Positions 51,588 to 60,492 of a DNA stretch of 64,000 nt are shown in pieces. Below the pieces are notes generated by a model, which saw only the letters and a program-made list of their open reading frames with translations, ran no database searches and was not told where the DNA came from. Each line of letters starts with the position of its first letter. Within the stretch, counting starts at the first letter, position 1. Source of the stretch: Streptomyces sp. Act143 (GTDB lineage Bacteria; Actinomycetota; Actinomycetes; Streptomycetales; Streptomycetaceae); contig NZ_QFRX01000001.1 in NCBI RefSeq assembly GCF_003143935.1, positions 7,846,992-7,910,991 on the forward strand, given 5' to 3'. Made by a program: the position numbers and the translations under genes.

Positions 51588-52259
51588 GTGACCGCACCGC
51601 TGACTCCTCCTCCACCGCCGAGTGACCCGTCTTCGCACCAGGCCTGGCAGGTGCCACCGCCGTACGGTGCCGGCGGGTCCGGAAGTCTGTACGAACAGGA
51701 CGGTCCCGGCATGAAGACCGAACTGCGGGAAGCCGCCGTGATCACGGTGGCGGTGGCGCTCGGCGGGGCGCTGCTGGGGGTGCTGTGGTGGTGGCTGGCG
51801 CCGCATGTGCCGCTGGTCGGGGACATCGTCGAGAAGCGCTGGGTCGTCTACCTCAAGGACTCCGAGGGGGAGCAGGCGGTCGGCGTCGACGGAACGTTCA
51901 CGCTGCTCGGGCTGGCCTTCGGGGCCGTGACCGCGTTCGTCGTGTTCCTGCTGCGACGGCGTGGGGGAGTGCCGTTGGTGGTGGCGCTCGGGGTCGGGGG
52001 GCTGCTCGGGTCGCTGCTGGCGTGGCGGGTCGGGATCTGGCTCGGGCCCGCGCAGGACGTCCTGGCCCATGCCAAGTCCGTGGGCAAGGGGGTGACGTTC
52101 TCGGCGCCGTTGAAGCTCGGGGCCAAGGGGGCGTTGCTGGCCTGGCCGCTGGGAGCGTTGCTGGTGCACCTCGGGCTCACGGGGTTGTTCGGGCCCCGGG
52201 ACCCTGAGGTGCCGTACGGGATGGGGCCGGGGCCTTACGGGGCGAAGCCGTCGGTGTAG
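51588..52259 (+). CDS. DUF2567-like membrane protein
   Basis: This 223-aa protein has a Pro/Ser-rich cytoplasmic N-terminus (1-45) and four TM segments (about 49-70, 105-122, 130-150 and 180-200). The region between TM1 and TM2 carries WVVYLKDSEGEQAVGVDGTF. The DUF2567 assignment is from memory of similar Streptomyces proteins. GTG 51588 has no clear ribosome site. It lies 34 bp after the permease gene and might be cotranscribed. Confidence 0.75.
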   Translation: MTAPLTPPPPPSDPSSHQAWQVPPPYGAGGSGSLYEQDGPGMKTELREAAVITVAVALGGALLGVLWWWLAPHVPLVGDIVEKRWVVYLKDSEGEQAVGVDGTFTLLGLAFGAVTAFVVFLLRRRGGVPLVVALGVGGLLGSLLAWRVGIWLGPAQDVLAHAKSVGKGVTFSAPLKLGAKGALLAWPLGALLVHLGLTGLFGPRDPEVPYGMGPGPYGAKPSV

Positions 52260-52339
52260 CTCGTCAGTGGCCCGGGGTGGGGGCTGGGCGGGGGCGGGTC
52301 TCGCTCGGCCCGCGCTGGCGGGGTGCCGCTGCGCCCATC

Positions 52340-52358
52340 CGTGCCGCCCTGCGGCACG
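52340..52358 (-). terminator. Hairpin downstream of the bL37 gene
   Basis: CGTGCCGC and GCGGCACG form a perfect 8-bp stem with a CCT loop, 45 bp beyond the stop at 52404 on the minus strand. Confidence 0.5.
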
Positions 52359-52403
52359 ACTGCCCGCAGCTACGCGGGGGGAGCACGTGCCGCTGAGAAC
52401 CCT

Positions 52404-52478
52404 CTACGCCGGGCGCCTGCCGTGGTTCGAGCGGCCCTTCTTGATGCGCCACTTCCGCTTGCGCGTCTTCTTCGACAT
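52404..52478 (-). CDS. 24-aa ribosomal protein bL37-like
   Basis: The frame ATG 52478 to TAG 52404 encodes 24 residues, half of them Lys or Arg, starting MSKKTRKRKWRIKKG and ending with NHGRRPA. The NHG(K/R)RP ending and 24-aa length match bL37, the very small 50S protein of actinobacteria, as I recall it. GAGGG lies just before the start. It sits upstream of no other gene on its strand within 40 bp; the next minus-strand gene ends at 52520. Confidence 0.8.
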   Translation of the reverse strand: MSKKTRKRKWRIKKGRSNHGRRPA

Positions 52479-52519
52479 GTCCCTCGTACTTAGCCGAGGA
52501 ACGGGCCCGCGTCGAGAGG

Positions 52520-53026
52520 TCACGCACGGCCGATGGGGGCCACCACCGCTTCCGTGAGCTTCGCCAGGTCCTCGGGGGACAGTTCGACCTCCAGGCCGCG
52601 GCGGCCCGCCGAGACGCAGACGGTGGTGTGCGCGGACGCCGACGCGTCCAGGACCGTGGGGAGCTTCTTGCGCTGGCCCAGGGGGGAGATGCCGCCGCGG
52701 ACGTAGCCCGTGGTGCGTTCGGCCAGGGCCGGGTCGGCCATCGCCGCGCGCTTGCCCTTCACCGCCGCCGCCAGGGCCTTCAGGTCCAGCTGGCCCGCCA
52801 CCGGGACCACCGCCACCGTCAGGGCGCCGTCCACGTCCGCCACGAGGGTCTTGAAGACGCGCTCGGGGGACACGCCCATCGCCTCGGCCGCCTCCTCGCC
52901 GTAGGAGGGGTGGTTCGGGTCGTGGTCGTAGGCGTGGACGGTGAAGGTCACGCCCGCCGCAGTCAGGGCCACCGTCGCGGGGGTGCCGCCCGACTGCTGG
53001 GCTTGCTTCTTGGACTTCTTCGCCAT
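52520..53026 (-). CDS. ybaK: YbaK/EbsC-type Cys-tRNA(Pro) deacylase
   Basis: This 168-aa protein is of the YbaK/ProX editing family, which hydrolyses mischarged Cys-tRNA-Pro. The FKTLVADVDG and GYVRGGISPLGQRKKLPTVLD motifs match, and the latter carries the Gly-x-x-x-Pro signature. A basic N-terminal tail (MAKKSKKQAQQ) is present. It lies 19 bp downstream of the LON-domain gene on the same strand. Confidence 0.9.
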   Translation of the reverse strand: MAKKSKKQAQQSGGTPATVALTAAGVTFTVHAYDHDPNHPSYGEEAAEAMGVSPERVFKTLVADVDGALTVAVVPVAGQLDLKALAAAVKGKRAAMADPALAERTTGYVRGGISPLGQRKKLPTVLDASASAHTTVCVSAGRRGLEVELSPEDLAKLTEAVVAPIGRA

Positions 53027-53045
53027 CGGTCGTCGTCCTCGGGGC

Positions 53046-53786
53046 TCAGTTCAGACTCGTCGGGCCGCGCGTCAGGTCCGACGCCGGCAACGACGGCAGA
53101 TTACGGATGATCGCCGTCTCCGAGCGAAGGAGTTTCAGTTCGTCGCGCAGCCGGGACGCGGTGTCCGGGGCCTGGAGGAGGCGCTGCTTGGTGGGGGTGT
53201 CGAGCATCATCGCCGCTGCCACCAGGTAGGACACGACCGCCGGTTCGTCCGGCAGCTCCGAGCCCGTGGTCAGGGAGCGCTCGCGGGCGCCCGCCAGCCG
53301 CTTCTGGTACTGGCGGAAGGCCCGCAGGACGCCCTCCGCGAGCGCGCCGGCCTCCTCGCCGCGCTCCTCCGGGAGTTCCTCCAGCTCCGCCGTCAGGTAC
53401 GGGCCCGACGCGTCCACCGACAGCAGCTTCACCCGTGTCGTGCCGGTCGCCAGCACTTCGAACGTGCCGTCGGCCCGCTCTCTGACGGTCGCCGCGTCCG
53501 CGATGCAGCCGGTGCCGTGGAAGGCCTGGGCGGGGTCGGCGCCGAAGCCCGCCGCCGGGCCCTTGTCGGGGCTCGCCGTGGGATCGGGCAGGCCGGGTTC
53601 GCTCGCCGCCACCTCGTGGCCGTCGCGGATCGCGACGACGGCGAAGCGGCGCGGTTCGTCCTCGGGGGCCTTCAGGAGTTCACGCATCATGGCGCGATAG
53701 CGCTCCTCGAAGACGTTCAACGGGAGCACCAGCCCCGGGAACAGAACCGAGTTCAGGGGGAAGAGCGGGAGCCGGACGGTGGTCAC
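53046..53786 (-). CDS. LON substrate-binding (LON-N) domain protein
   Basis: This 246-aa protein begins with the PUA-like LON-N domain (LPLFPLNSVLFPGLVLPLNVFEERY) and has no ATPase or protease domain. Such stand-alone LON-N proteins are common in actinobacteria, and their role is unknown. The stop lies 19 bp before the YbaK gene and the start lies 11 bp from the end of the next minus-strand gene, so an operon is likely. Confidence 0.9.
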   Translation of the reverse strand: MTTVRLPLFPLNSVLFPGLVLPLNVFEERYRAMMRELLKAPEDEPRRFAVVAIRDGHEVAASEPGLPDPTASPDKGPAAGFGADPAQAFHGTGCIADAATVRERADGTFEVLATGTTRVKLLSVDASGPYLTAELEELPEERGEEAGALAEGVLRAFRQYQKRLAGARERSLTTGSELPDEPAVVSYLVAAAMMLDTPTKQRLLQAPDTASRLRDELKLLRSETAIIRNLPSLPASDLTRGPTSLN

Positions 53787-53797
53787 GGCGCAAAAGC

Positions 53798-54820
53798 CTA
53801 ATGGTCGCGGGAGTGTGCACGGGCGCGGTGCTCACTCCGTGGATGGCCGGAGGCCGATCGGAGGCGCAGATCCTGGCGCAGTTCCAGGAACCGGCCCAGC
53901 GGATCGTCCGACACCTGGTCCCAGGGGAAGGAGGTCGCGTACGGACCGATCCGGCGCATCTGCTCCAGGGCGTCGGGCCGGCGGTCCAGCAGTGAGAGGA
54001 CGTACGCCAGCTTGTTGCGCATCTCGGCGGGCCACGGGTCCGCCGTCGGGAACCGCGCCGACAGCGCGATCGCCCGGTCCGCCGCCGCGTCCAGCCGGGC
54101 GCGCGGGATGTCGGGGCCGCAGCCGTCCGTCAGATAGGCGAGCGCCGCCCGCGTCGGCAGGGCCTGGACGAGGGAGTCGGCCGGGGCGTCCTGCGCGGCC
54201 GTCTCCGCGAAGTCGAAGCACTCGTGGTGCGAGCCGTGCCAGCTGTCGGCCAGATAGTGCAGGGCGGCGGCGTGGCAGCCGTAGTGGTGCGGGGCGCGGC
54301 GGATCGCCGCCTCCCACAGCTCCTCGAAGTACTTGTGCCCGGCGTTCGAGCCGCGCGCGTGGTCCAGGGCGATCCGCCACGGCACCGGATCGCGGCCGTC
54401 ACCGCGCGCGGCGGCCGTGATCAGCGGGCTCACCTCACGCAGCAGCTCCGCGCGGGCCGGCGACCGCCAGGCGCGGGTCACGGCGAGCTGGGCGCCCAGC
54501 ACCAGCAGGTCCGGGTCGCGCGGGGCGGCCGTACGCCAGTTCTCGAACCACTCGGGGCGGGAGTGCGCGAAGGACGCGAGGCGTACGACGTACCGGTCGC
54601 GGTGTTCCCAGGCGGCGCCCGTGCGGGTGGCCGCGAGCAGCTCGGCCGCCACCTCGTACGATCCCTGCCCCGCGGCCACGAGGGCCGGGCCGAGCCGGTC
54701 GTCGGGCGCGTCAAGGAGCACCTCGGCGTCGGCCGGGAGCGCGACGTGCGGGTGATCGACGGTCCTGGTCGGCCGGGAGGAGCGGACGAACGGGGGCAGC
54801 AGAGCCATGGTGTCGACCAT
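53798..54820 (-). CDS. Hypothetical alpha-helical protein
   Basis: This 340-aa soluble protein has no TM segment. Paired helices in the middle (HYGCHAAALHYLADSWHGSHHECFDF and flanks) suggest a TPR-like solenoid. Conserved-looking end segments are LPPFVRSSRP and PLGRFLELRQDLRLR. I recognise similar Streptomyces proteins but no function. ATG 54820 or ATG 54808 are candidate starts, and neither has a good ribosome site. Two ACTGTTC repeats lie upstream. Confidence 0.72.
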   Translation of the reverse strand: MVDTMALLPPFVRSSRPTRTVDHPHVALPADAEVLLDAPDDRLGPALVAAGQGSYEVAAELLAATRTGAAWEHRDRYVVRLASFAHSRPEWFENWRTAAPRDPDLLVLGAQLAVTRAWRSPARAELLREVSPLITAAARGDGRDPVPWRIALDHARGSNAGHKYFEELWEAAIRRAPHHYGCHAAALHYLADSWHGSHHECFDFAETAAQDAPADSLVQALPTRAALAYLTDGCGPDIPRARLDAAADRAIALSARFPTADPWPAEMRNKLAYVLSLLDRRPDALEQMRRIGPYATSFPWDQVSDDPLGRFLELRQDLRLRSASGHPRSEHRARAHSRDH

Positions 54821-54909
54821 TGAAAAGCCGCAGGTCGCGGATGCGCCAGAGGTTGCGGGCAAAGTGCGGAAAGTTGTACGCCGTCAGGTCAAGAGCGCGT
54901 AAAAAGGTT

Positions 54910-54945
54910 ACTGTTCAACAACTGTTCGCTCGCTGTGCCCCTCAG
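54910..54945. promoter_or_regulatory. 11-nt spaced repeats upstream of the 340-aa gene
   Basis: ACTGTTC occurs at 54910-54916 and 54921-54927, exactly 11 bp apart. Read as GTTCAACAACT, GTTCGCTCGCT and GTGCCCCTCAG, the array resembles Streptomyces PHO-box units. Confidence 0.3.
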
Positions 54946-54947
54946 GG

Positions 54948-56519
54948 TCAATTGCGTCTCAGCAGCCTCGTCGCCCCCGCCGCCACCGTCGTGGCCAGGA
55001 TCCAGCCCAGCAGGATCATCGCCGCCGCCAGCCACTGCCAGCCGCCGCGCAGTTGCCAGAACCCGACCTGGCCGAGGTCGATGACCGGCAGGAGCAGGTC
55101 GAGGGCGAACAGGGTGGTGTTCCAGTGCGGCCCCTCACCGCCCTTGAGCGGCGGATGGTCCGCGTGCGCGAACGCCACCGAGCCCGCCGCCCACAGCACC
55201 GCCATCCACACCAGCGCCCGCCCCGGCCGGTAGCCGTAGGCGACCGTCCAGTCCTGCGCGTACCCCCACAGCTTGGCGGCCGGGGGCAGCGTCTCGCGGC
55301 GGCGGCGCTGCTTGGCGAGCAGCACCTCCCGCGCGTCCTCGTCCTCGCCGCCGGCCCGCAGCACGGTCGCGAGCCGCTCGTACGGCTCCGGGTTGTACTC
55401 GGCGGTCGCCGCGGACACCCAGTCCAGCCGCTCCTCCAGCGGGAAGGGGCCCCTCGGCACCAGGTTCTCGTAGCTGAAGCCGCCCATGTGCAGCCGCCCC
55501 GGGCCCGGCCAGCTGTCCGTGCGGTCCATCAGGTTCACCACCCGCGCCCCCGACAGCACCACCCGGCCGCGCGCGGGCGCTTCCCCGAGGAACCGCAGCT
55601 CGGGCGTCTGGATGCGGCGCAGCGACAGCTCCTGGTCGTCGGTGAGGGTGAACCGGGCCTTCTCGAAGTCGACCGCGTCCCCGAACCGCCCGTCGTCCAG
55701 GCGCAGCCCGCCCTCGCAGGTGAAGCGCTGGACGCGCGTGCCCTGCGCCGGGGTGGCCCCGCTGAGCAGCGGGCTGCCGATGCCCGCCGGGGTCAGGTAC
55801 ATCGAGCGGCCGACGGTCAGCTGGGGGGCGTTGAGCGCGAGGCGCGTGTAGGGGTTGGCCAGCTTCGCGCCGCGCAGGCTCAGCGAGACGCCGATCTTGG
55901 CGCTGCGCAGGCTCAGCTCGCCGTGCGACTCCAGGAGCTCGGCCTGGAGGTCCTGCCCGACCGTCATGCCGTCGGCGGCGATCGACCGGCCGCTGCGGTC
56001 CCGGTAGACGATCGCCTGGTTGAGCAGCAGGTCGGTGCCGATGTGCGCGTCGGTCAGCCGGACGCCGTTGTGGAAGCGGCAGCGGGGCAGATGCAGATCG
56101 CCCTCGGTGTGCACGCGGGCCGCCTCCAGGCGCGGCACCGAGCAGTTCACCAGGCGGACGGTGGTGAAGCGGGCCTCCGGCAGCAGGACGTCCCGCTCGA
56201 ACCGGCAGCCCTTCATCTCCACGTACGGCACCACGATGCCGCCGGCCAGCTCCAGGGCGCCGCTGATCTGCACGCCGGACAGCTTCAGCGACGACACCCG
56301 GCCGGCCAGCGCGGGCGGTCCGTCCAGCAGCAGCCAGCACACGATGCGGGCCCGCACGGTCCGCTCGGGGCCCCACGGGTGCCCGCCGTGCGGATCGTCG
56401 ACGATCGCGTCGCCGCTGCTCAGGTCGTACACGCTGCCGTTGCGGAAGGCCTGCCACATGCCGACCTCGGCCGGTGTCAGGTCGTCCGGCAGGTCCCCCT
56501 CGGTCACCGGTCCTCCCAT
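54948..56519 (-). CDS. Pentapeptide-like beta-helix protein with C-terminal membrane anchor
   Basis: This 523-aa protein has many short strands in the pattern seen in right-handed beta-helices (KLSGVQISGALELAG, RCRFHNGVRLTDAHIG, LRSAKIGVSLSLRGAKL). Two TM segments near the C-terminus (about 425-445 and 490-515) follow. Similar Streptomyces genes are annotated as membrane-associated oxidoreductases, but I see no cofactor motif, so that name is doubtful. It is divergent from hisD with a 146-bp gap. Confidence 0.75.
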   Translation of the reverse strand: MGGPVTEGDLPDDLTPAEVGMWQAFRNGSVYDLSSGDAIVDDPHGGHPWGPERTVRARIVCWLLLDGPPALAGRVSSLKLSGVQISGALELAGGIVVPYVEMKGCRFERDVLLPEARFTTVRLVNCSVPRLEAARVHTEGDLHLPRCRFHNGVRLTDAHIGTDLLLNQAIVYRDRSGRSIAADGMTVGQDLQAELLESHGELSLRSAKIGVSLSLRGAKLANPYTRLALNAPQLTVGRSMYLTPAGIGSPLLSGATPAQGTRVQRFTCEGGLRLDDGRFGDAVDFEKARFTLTDDQELSLRRIQTPELRFLGEAPARGRVVLSGARVVNLMDRTDSWPGPGRLHMGGFSYENLVPRGPFPLEERLDWVSAATAEYNPEPYERLATVLRAGGEDEDAREVLLAKQRRRRETLPPAAKLWGYAQDWTVAYGYRPGRALVWMAVLWAAGSVAFAHADHPPLKGGEGPHWNTTLFALDLLLPVIDLGQVGFWQLRGGWQWLAAAMILLGWILATTVAAGATRLLRRN

Positions 56520-56665
56520 CGTGTCCTCGCACCCCCGGTCATGCCCGTTCGGTCACCCCCGAAGCACAGGACGTGAGGGCGATCTTCCGGGTTCCGTATC
56601 AGGCCGCGTATCAGTCACTGGAATGCCCGGACGACGCCGAACCGGGGTCTGAGAGAATTGACCCC

Positions 56666-57991
56666 GTGATCTCCCGAACCGATCTGCGCGGCGACGCCCT
56701 CCCCGAGGGCCCCGCCCTGCGCGACCTGCTGCCCCGAGCCGACTTCGACGTTCAGGCCGCCCTGGAGAAGGTGCGTCCGATCTGCGAGGCCGTGCATCAT
56801 CGTGGCGACGCGGCGCTGATCGACTTCGCGGAGAAGTTCGACGGGGTGCGGCTGCAGCAGGTGCGGGTGCCCGCGGAGGCGCTCACCAAGGCCCTCGCCG
56901 AACTCGACCCGGCCGTGCGCGCGGCCCTGGAGGAGTCCATCCGCCGCGCCCGTCTCGTCCACCGCGAGCAGCGCCGCAGCACCCACACGACCCAGGTCGT
57001 GCCCGGCGGCACCGTCACCGAGAAGTGGGTGCCCGTCGACCGGGTCGGGTTGTACGCGCCCGGCGGCCGGTCGGTCTACCCGTCCTCCGTGATCATGAAC
57101 GTGGTGCCCGCGCAGGAGGCCGGCGTGCCGTCCGTCGCGCTCGCCTCGCCCGCCCAGGCCGAGTTCGACGGCCTCCCGCACCCGACGATCCTCGCCGCGT
57201 GCGCGCTGCTCGGCGTCGACGAGGTGTACGCCGCCGGCGGCGCGACCGCCGTCGCGATGTTCGCGTACGGCACCGAGTCCTGCCCGCCCGCCAACATGGT
57301 CACCGGCCCCGGCAACATCTGGGTCGCCGCCGCCAAGCGCTACTTCACCGGCAAGATCGGCATCGACGCGGAGGCCGGCCCGACCGAGATCGCGATCCTG
57401 GCCGACGCGACGGCCGACCCGGTGCACGTCGCCGCCGACCTGATCAGCCAGGCCGAGCACGACCCGCTGGCCGCCGCCGTCCTGGTCACCGACTCCGTCG
57501 AGCTCGCGGACGCCGTCGCCAAGGAGCTGGAGCCGCAGGTCGCGGCCACCCGGCACATCGAGGACCGGATCGTCCCGGCCCTCGGCGGCAAGCAGTCCGC
57601 GATCGTCCTCGTCGACGGCGTCGAGGAGGGCCTGCGGGTCGTCAACGCCTACGGCGCCGAGCACCTGGAGATCCAGACCGCCGACGCCGCCGCGGTCGCC
57701 GAGCGGGTGACCAACGCCGGCGCGGTCTTCCTCGGCCCCTGGGCACCGGTGTCGCTCGGCGACTACGCCGCCGGGTCCAACCACGTCCTGCCCACCGGCG
57801 GCTGCGCCTGCCACTCCTCCGGGCTCTCCGTCCAGTCCTTCCTGCGCGGCATCCACATCGTCGACTACACGAAGGACGCGCTGGCGGAGGTGGCGCACCA
57901 CGTGGTCACGCTGGCGGAGGCGGAGGACCTGCCCGCGCACGGCGCGGCGATCAAGGCCAGGTTCGGTTGGAAGGTGCCTGAGAGCAAGTGA
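56666..57991 (+). CDS. hisD: Histidinol dehydrogenase
   Basis: This 441-aa enzyme performs the last two oxidations of histidine synthesis. PGGRSVYPSSVIMNVVPA, MVTGPGNIWVAAAKR, SQAEHDPLAAA and NAYGAEHLEI (catalytic Glu-His and Zn site regions) are present. GTG 56666 gives the standard family length. The preceding GAGAATTGACC could be a -10 for a leaderless or short-leader transcript. It opens the his operon, and hisC overlaps its stop. Confidence 0.96.
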   Translation: MISRTDLRGDALPEGPALRDLLPRADFDVQAALEKVRPICEAVHHRGDAALIDFAEKFDGVRLQQVRVPAEALTKALAELDPAVRAALEESIRRARLVHREQRRSTHTTQVVPGGTVTEKWVPVDRVGLYAPGGRSVYPSSVIMNVVPAQEAGVPSVALASPAQAEFDGLPHPTILAACALLGVDEVYAAGGATAVAMFAYGTESCPPANMVTGPGNIWVAAAKRYFTGKIGIDAEAGPTEIAILADATADPVHVAADLISQAEHDPLAAAVLVTDSVELADAVAKELEPQVAATRHIEDRIVPALGGKQSAIVLVDGVEEGLRVVNAYGAEHLEIQTADAAAVAERVTNAGAVFLGPWAPVSLGDYAAGSNHVLPTGGCACHSSGLSVQSFLRGIHIVDYTKDALAEVAHHVVTLAEAEDLPAHGAAIKARFGWKVPESK

Positions 57992-59097
57992 GCTTCGGAA
58001 TCGACGATCTGCCCGTACGGGACGAGCTGCGCGGCAAGTCCCCCTACGGCGCGCCCCAGTTGGACGTGCCGGTACGGCTGAACACCAACGAGAACCCCTA
58101 CCCGCTGCCCGAGCCGCTGGTCGAGCGCATCGCCGAGCGCGTCCGCGAGGCCGCCCGCGACCTCAACCGCTACCCCGACCGGGACGCGGTGGAGCTGCGC
58201 ACCCAGCTCGCCAGGTACCTGACGGACACCTCGGGGCACGAGGTCGGCCTGGCCAACGTATGGGCCGCCAACGGCTCCAACGAGGTCCTCCAGCAGTTGC
58301 TGCAGACCTTCGGCGGGCCCGGCCGTACGGCCATCGGCTTCGAGCCGTCGTACTCGATGCACGCGCTCATCGCGCGCGGCACCGGCACGGGCTGGATCTC
58401 CGGTCCGCGCAACGCGGACTTCACGATCGACGTCGAGGCGGCCACGCGGGCCGTCGCCGAGCACCGGCCGGACGTCGTCTTCATCACCACCCCCAACAAC
58501 CCCACCGGCAACGCGGTCCCGCCGGAGACGGTCCTCGCGCTGTACGAGGCCGCGCAGGCGGCGAAGCCGTCGATGGTCGTGGTCGACGAGGCGTACATCG
58601 AGTTCAGCCACGGCGACTCGCTGCTGCCGCTCATCGAGGGGCGGCCGAACCTCGTCGTCTCGCGGACGATGTCGAAGGCATTCGGCGCGGCGGGCCTGCG
58701 CCTCGGCTACCTCGCCGCGCACCCGGCGGTCGTGGACGCCGTACAGCTCGTACGGCTGCCCTACCACCTGTCGGCCGTCACCCAGGCGACCGCCCTGGCC
58801 GCCCTGGAACACACCGACACGCTGCTCAAGTACGTCGAGCAGCTGAAGTCGGAGCGGGACCGGCTGGTCAGCGAGCTGCGGTCGATCGGCTACGAGGTCG
58901 TCGAGTCCGACGCGAACTTCGTCCAGTTCGGCCGCTTCGCCGATGCCCACACGGCCTGGCAGCAGATCCTCGACCGGGGTGTCCTGGTCCGGGACAACGG
59001 CATTCCGGGGTGGCTGCGGGTCTCCGCCGGAACCCCCGAAGAGAACGACGCGTTCCTCGACGCGGTCCGTGACATGAAGAAGGAGCAGAGCGCATGA
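57988..59097 (+). CDS. hisC: Histidinol-phosphate aminotransferase
   Basis: This 369-aa fold-type I PLP enzyme makes histidinol phosphate. NTNENPYPLP at the N-terminus, NNPTGN, VVDEAYIEFS and the PLP Lys in RTMSKAFGAAGLRLGY (about K230) are visible. The GTG overlaps the hisD stop by four bases and its stop overlaps hisB the same way. Confidence 0.95.
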   Translation: MSFGIDDLPVRDELRGKSPYGAPQLDVPVRLNTNENPYPLPEPLVERIAERVREAARDLNRYPDRDAVELRTQLARYLTDTSGHEVGLANVWAANGSNEVLQQLLQTFGGPGRTAIGFEPSYSMHALIARGTGTGWISGPRNADFTIDVEAATRAVAEHRPDVVFITTPNNPTGNAVPPETVLALYEAAQAAKPSMVVVDEAYIEFSHGDSLLPLIEGRPNLVVSRTMSKAFGAAGLRLGYLAAHPAVVDAVQLVRLPYHLSAVTQATALAALEHTDTLLKYVEQLKSERDRLVSELRSIGYEVVESDANFVQFGRFADAHTAWQQILDRGVLVRDNGIPGWLRVSAGTPEENDAFLDAVRDMKKEQSA

Positions 59098-59687
59098 GCC
59101 GCGTAGGACGCGTGGAGCGAGTCACGAAAGAGACCTCCGTGCTCGTCGAGATCGATCTCGACGGCAGCGGCAAGGTCGATGTGTCGACCGGTGTCGGCTT
59201 CTACGACCACATGCTCGACCAGCTCGGTCGCCACGGCCTGTTCGACCTCACGGTCAAGACCGAGGGCGACCTGCACATCGACTCGCACCACACCATCGAG
59301 GACACCGCCCTCGCCCTCGGCGCCGCCTTCAAGCAGGCGCTCGGCGACAAGGTGGGCATCTACCGCTTCGGCAACTGCACGGTCCCCCTGGACGAGTCGC
59401 TGGCCCAGGTGACGGTGGACCTGAGCGGCCGCCCCTACCTGGTGCACACCGAGCCCGAGAACATGGCGCCGATGATCGGCGAGTACGACACCACCATGAC
59501 CCGGCACATCCTGGAGTCCTTCGTCGCCCAGGCCCAGATCGCGCTGCACGTGCACGTGCCCTACGGGCGCAACGCCCACCACATCGTGGAGTGCCAGTTC
59601 AAGGCGCTGGCCCGGGCGCTGCGCTACGCGTCCGAGCGGGACCCGCGCGCGGCCGGCATCCTCCCCTCCACGAAGGGCGCGCTGTGA
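59094..59687 (+). CDS. hisB: Imidazoleglycerol-phosphate dehydratase
   Basis: This 197-aa single-domain dehydratase lacks the N-terminal phosphatase found in E. coli HisB. Both metal-binding His clusters are seen: DSHHTIEDTALALG and NAHHIVECQFKALARALR. The ATG overlaps the hisC stop (ATGA). A 54-aa gene begins within its own stop. Confidence 0.96.
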   Translation: MSRVGRVERVTKETSVLVEIDLDGSGKVDVSTGVGFYDHMLDQLGRHGLFDLTVKTEGDLHIDSHHTIEDTALALGAAFKQALGDKVGIYRFGNCTVPLDESLAQVTVDLSGRPYLVHTEPENMAPMIGEYDTTMTRHILESFVAQAQIALHVHVPYGRNAHHIVECQFKALARALRYASERDPRAAGILPSTKGAL

Positions 59688-59848
59688 ACGGCCTGTCCAC
59701 CGTCCTGATCGTCCTCGGCCTGTTCCTGGTCGGCGGCATCATCTCCTTCGTCAAGCAGGGGATGCCCAAGCAGCTCATCGTGCTGCTCTCGATCGGCGCC
59801 GCGATGTGCCTGGTCGCCGGTGTCCTGAGGCTGGAGGTGTGGAATTGA
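59684..59848 (+). CDS. 54-aa membrane protein inside the his operon
   Basis: The GTG at 59684 overlaps the hisB stop (GTGA). Its TGA overlaps the TTG start of hisH (TTGA), so it is locked into the operon. The protein has two hydrophobic helices (about 5-21 and 31-48) with the loop SFVKQGMPKQ between them. It is too short for a transporter. I do not recognise a family, but overlap on both sides argues that it is translated. Its role in histidine synthesis is unknown. Confidence 0.85.
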   Translation: MNGLSTVLIVLGLFLVGGIISFVKQGMPKQLIVLLSIGAAMCLVAGVLRLEVWN

Positions 59849-60492
59849 GCGCGGCATCGAGCAAGAAGGTCGTCGTCTTCGACTACGGCTTCGGCAACGT
59901 CCGCTCCGCCGAGCGCGCCCTCGCGCGCACCGGAGCCGACGTCGAGATAACGCGTGACTTCGACAAGGCCATGAACGCCGACGGGCTGCTGGTGCCGGGC
60001 GTCGGTGCCTTCGCCGCCTGCATGAAGGGCCTCAAGGAGGCGCGCGGCGACTGGATCATCGACCGCCGGCTGTCCGGCGGGCGGCCGGTCATGGGCATCT
60101 GCGTCGGCATGCAGATCCTCTTCGCGCGCGGCATCGAGCACGGCGTGGAGACCGAGGGCCTCGACGAGTGGCCCGGCTCGGTCGAACCGCTCCAGGCCGA
60201 GATCGTGCCCCACATGGGCTGGAACACCGTGGACGCCCCGGCCGGCTCCCAGCTCTTCGCGGGCCTGGACGCGGACGCCCGCTTCTACTTCGTGCACTCC
60301 TACGCCGTCCACGACTGGTCCCTGGAGACGCACAACGCGGCCCTCACGGCCCCGCTGGTGACCTGGTCGACGCACGGCAAGCCCTTCGTGGCCGCCGTCG
60401 AGAACGGCGCCCTGTGGGCCACGCAGTTCCACCCCGAGAAGTCCGGCGACGCCGGAGCGCAGCTGCTGAACAACTGGATCGGAACCCTCTGA
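59845..60492 (+). CDS. hisH: Imidazole glycerol phosphate synthase, glutaminase subunit
   Basis: This 215-aa class I glutaminase supplies ammonia to HisF. The nucleophile Cys is in MGICVGMQILF, and the His-Glu pair is in ATQFHPEKSG. The start is TTG 59845, preceded by GGAGG (59833-59837). Upstream in-frame codons overlap the 54-aa gene and are less likely. The stop overlaps the priA ATG by one base (TGATG). Confidence 0.94.
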   Translation: MSAASSKKVVVFDYGFGNVRSAERALARTGADVEITRDFDKAMNADGLLVPGVGAFAACMKGLKEARGDWIIDRRLSGGRPVMGICVGMQILFARGIEHGVETEGLDEWPGSVEPLQAEIVPHMGWNTVDAPAGSQLFAGLDADARFYFVHSYAVHDWSLETHNAALTAPLVTWSTHGKPFVAAVENGALWATQFHPEKSGDAGAQLLNNWIGTL

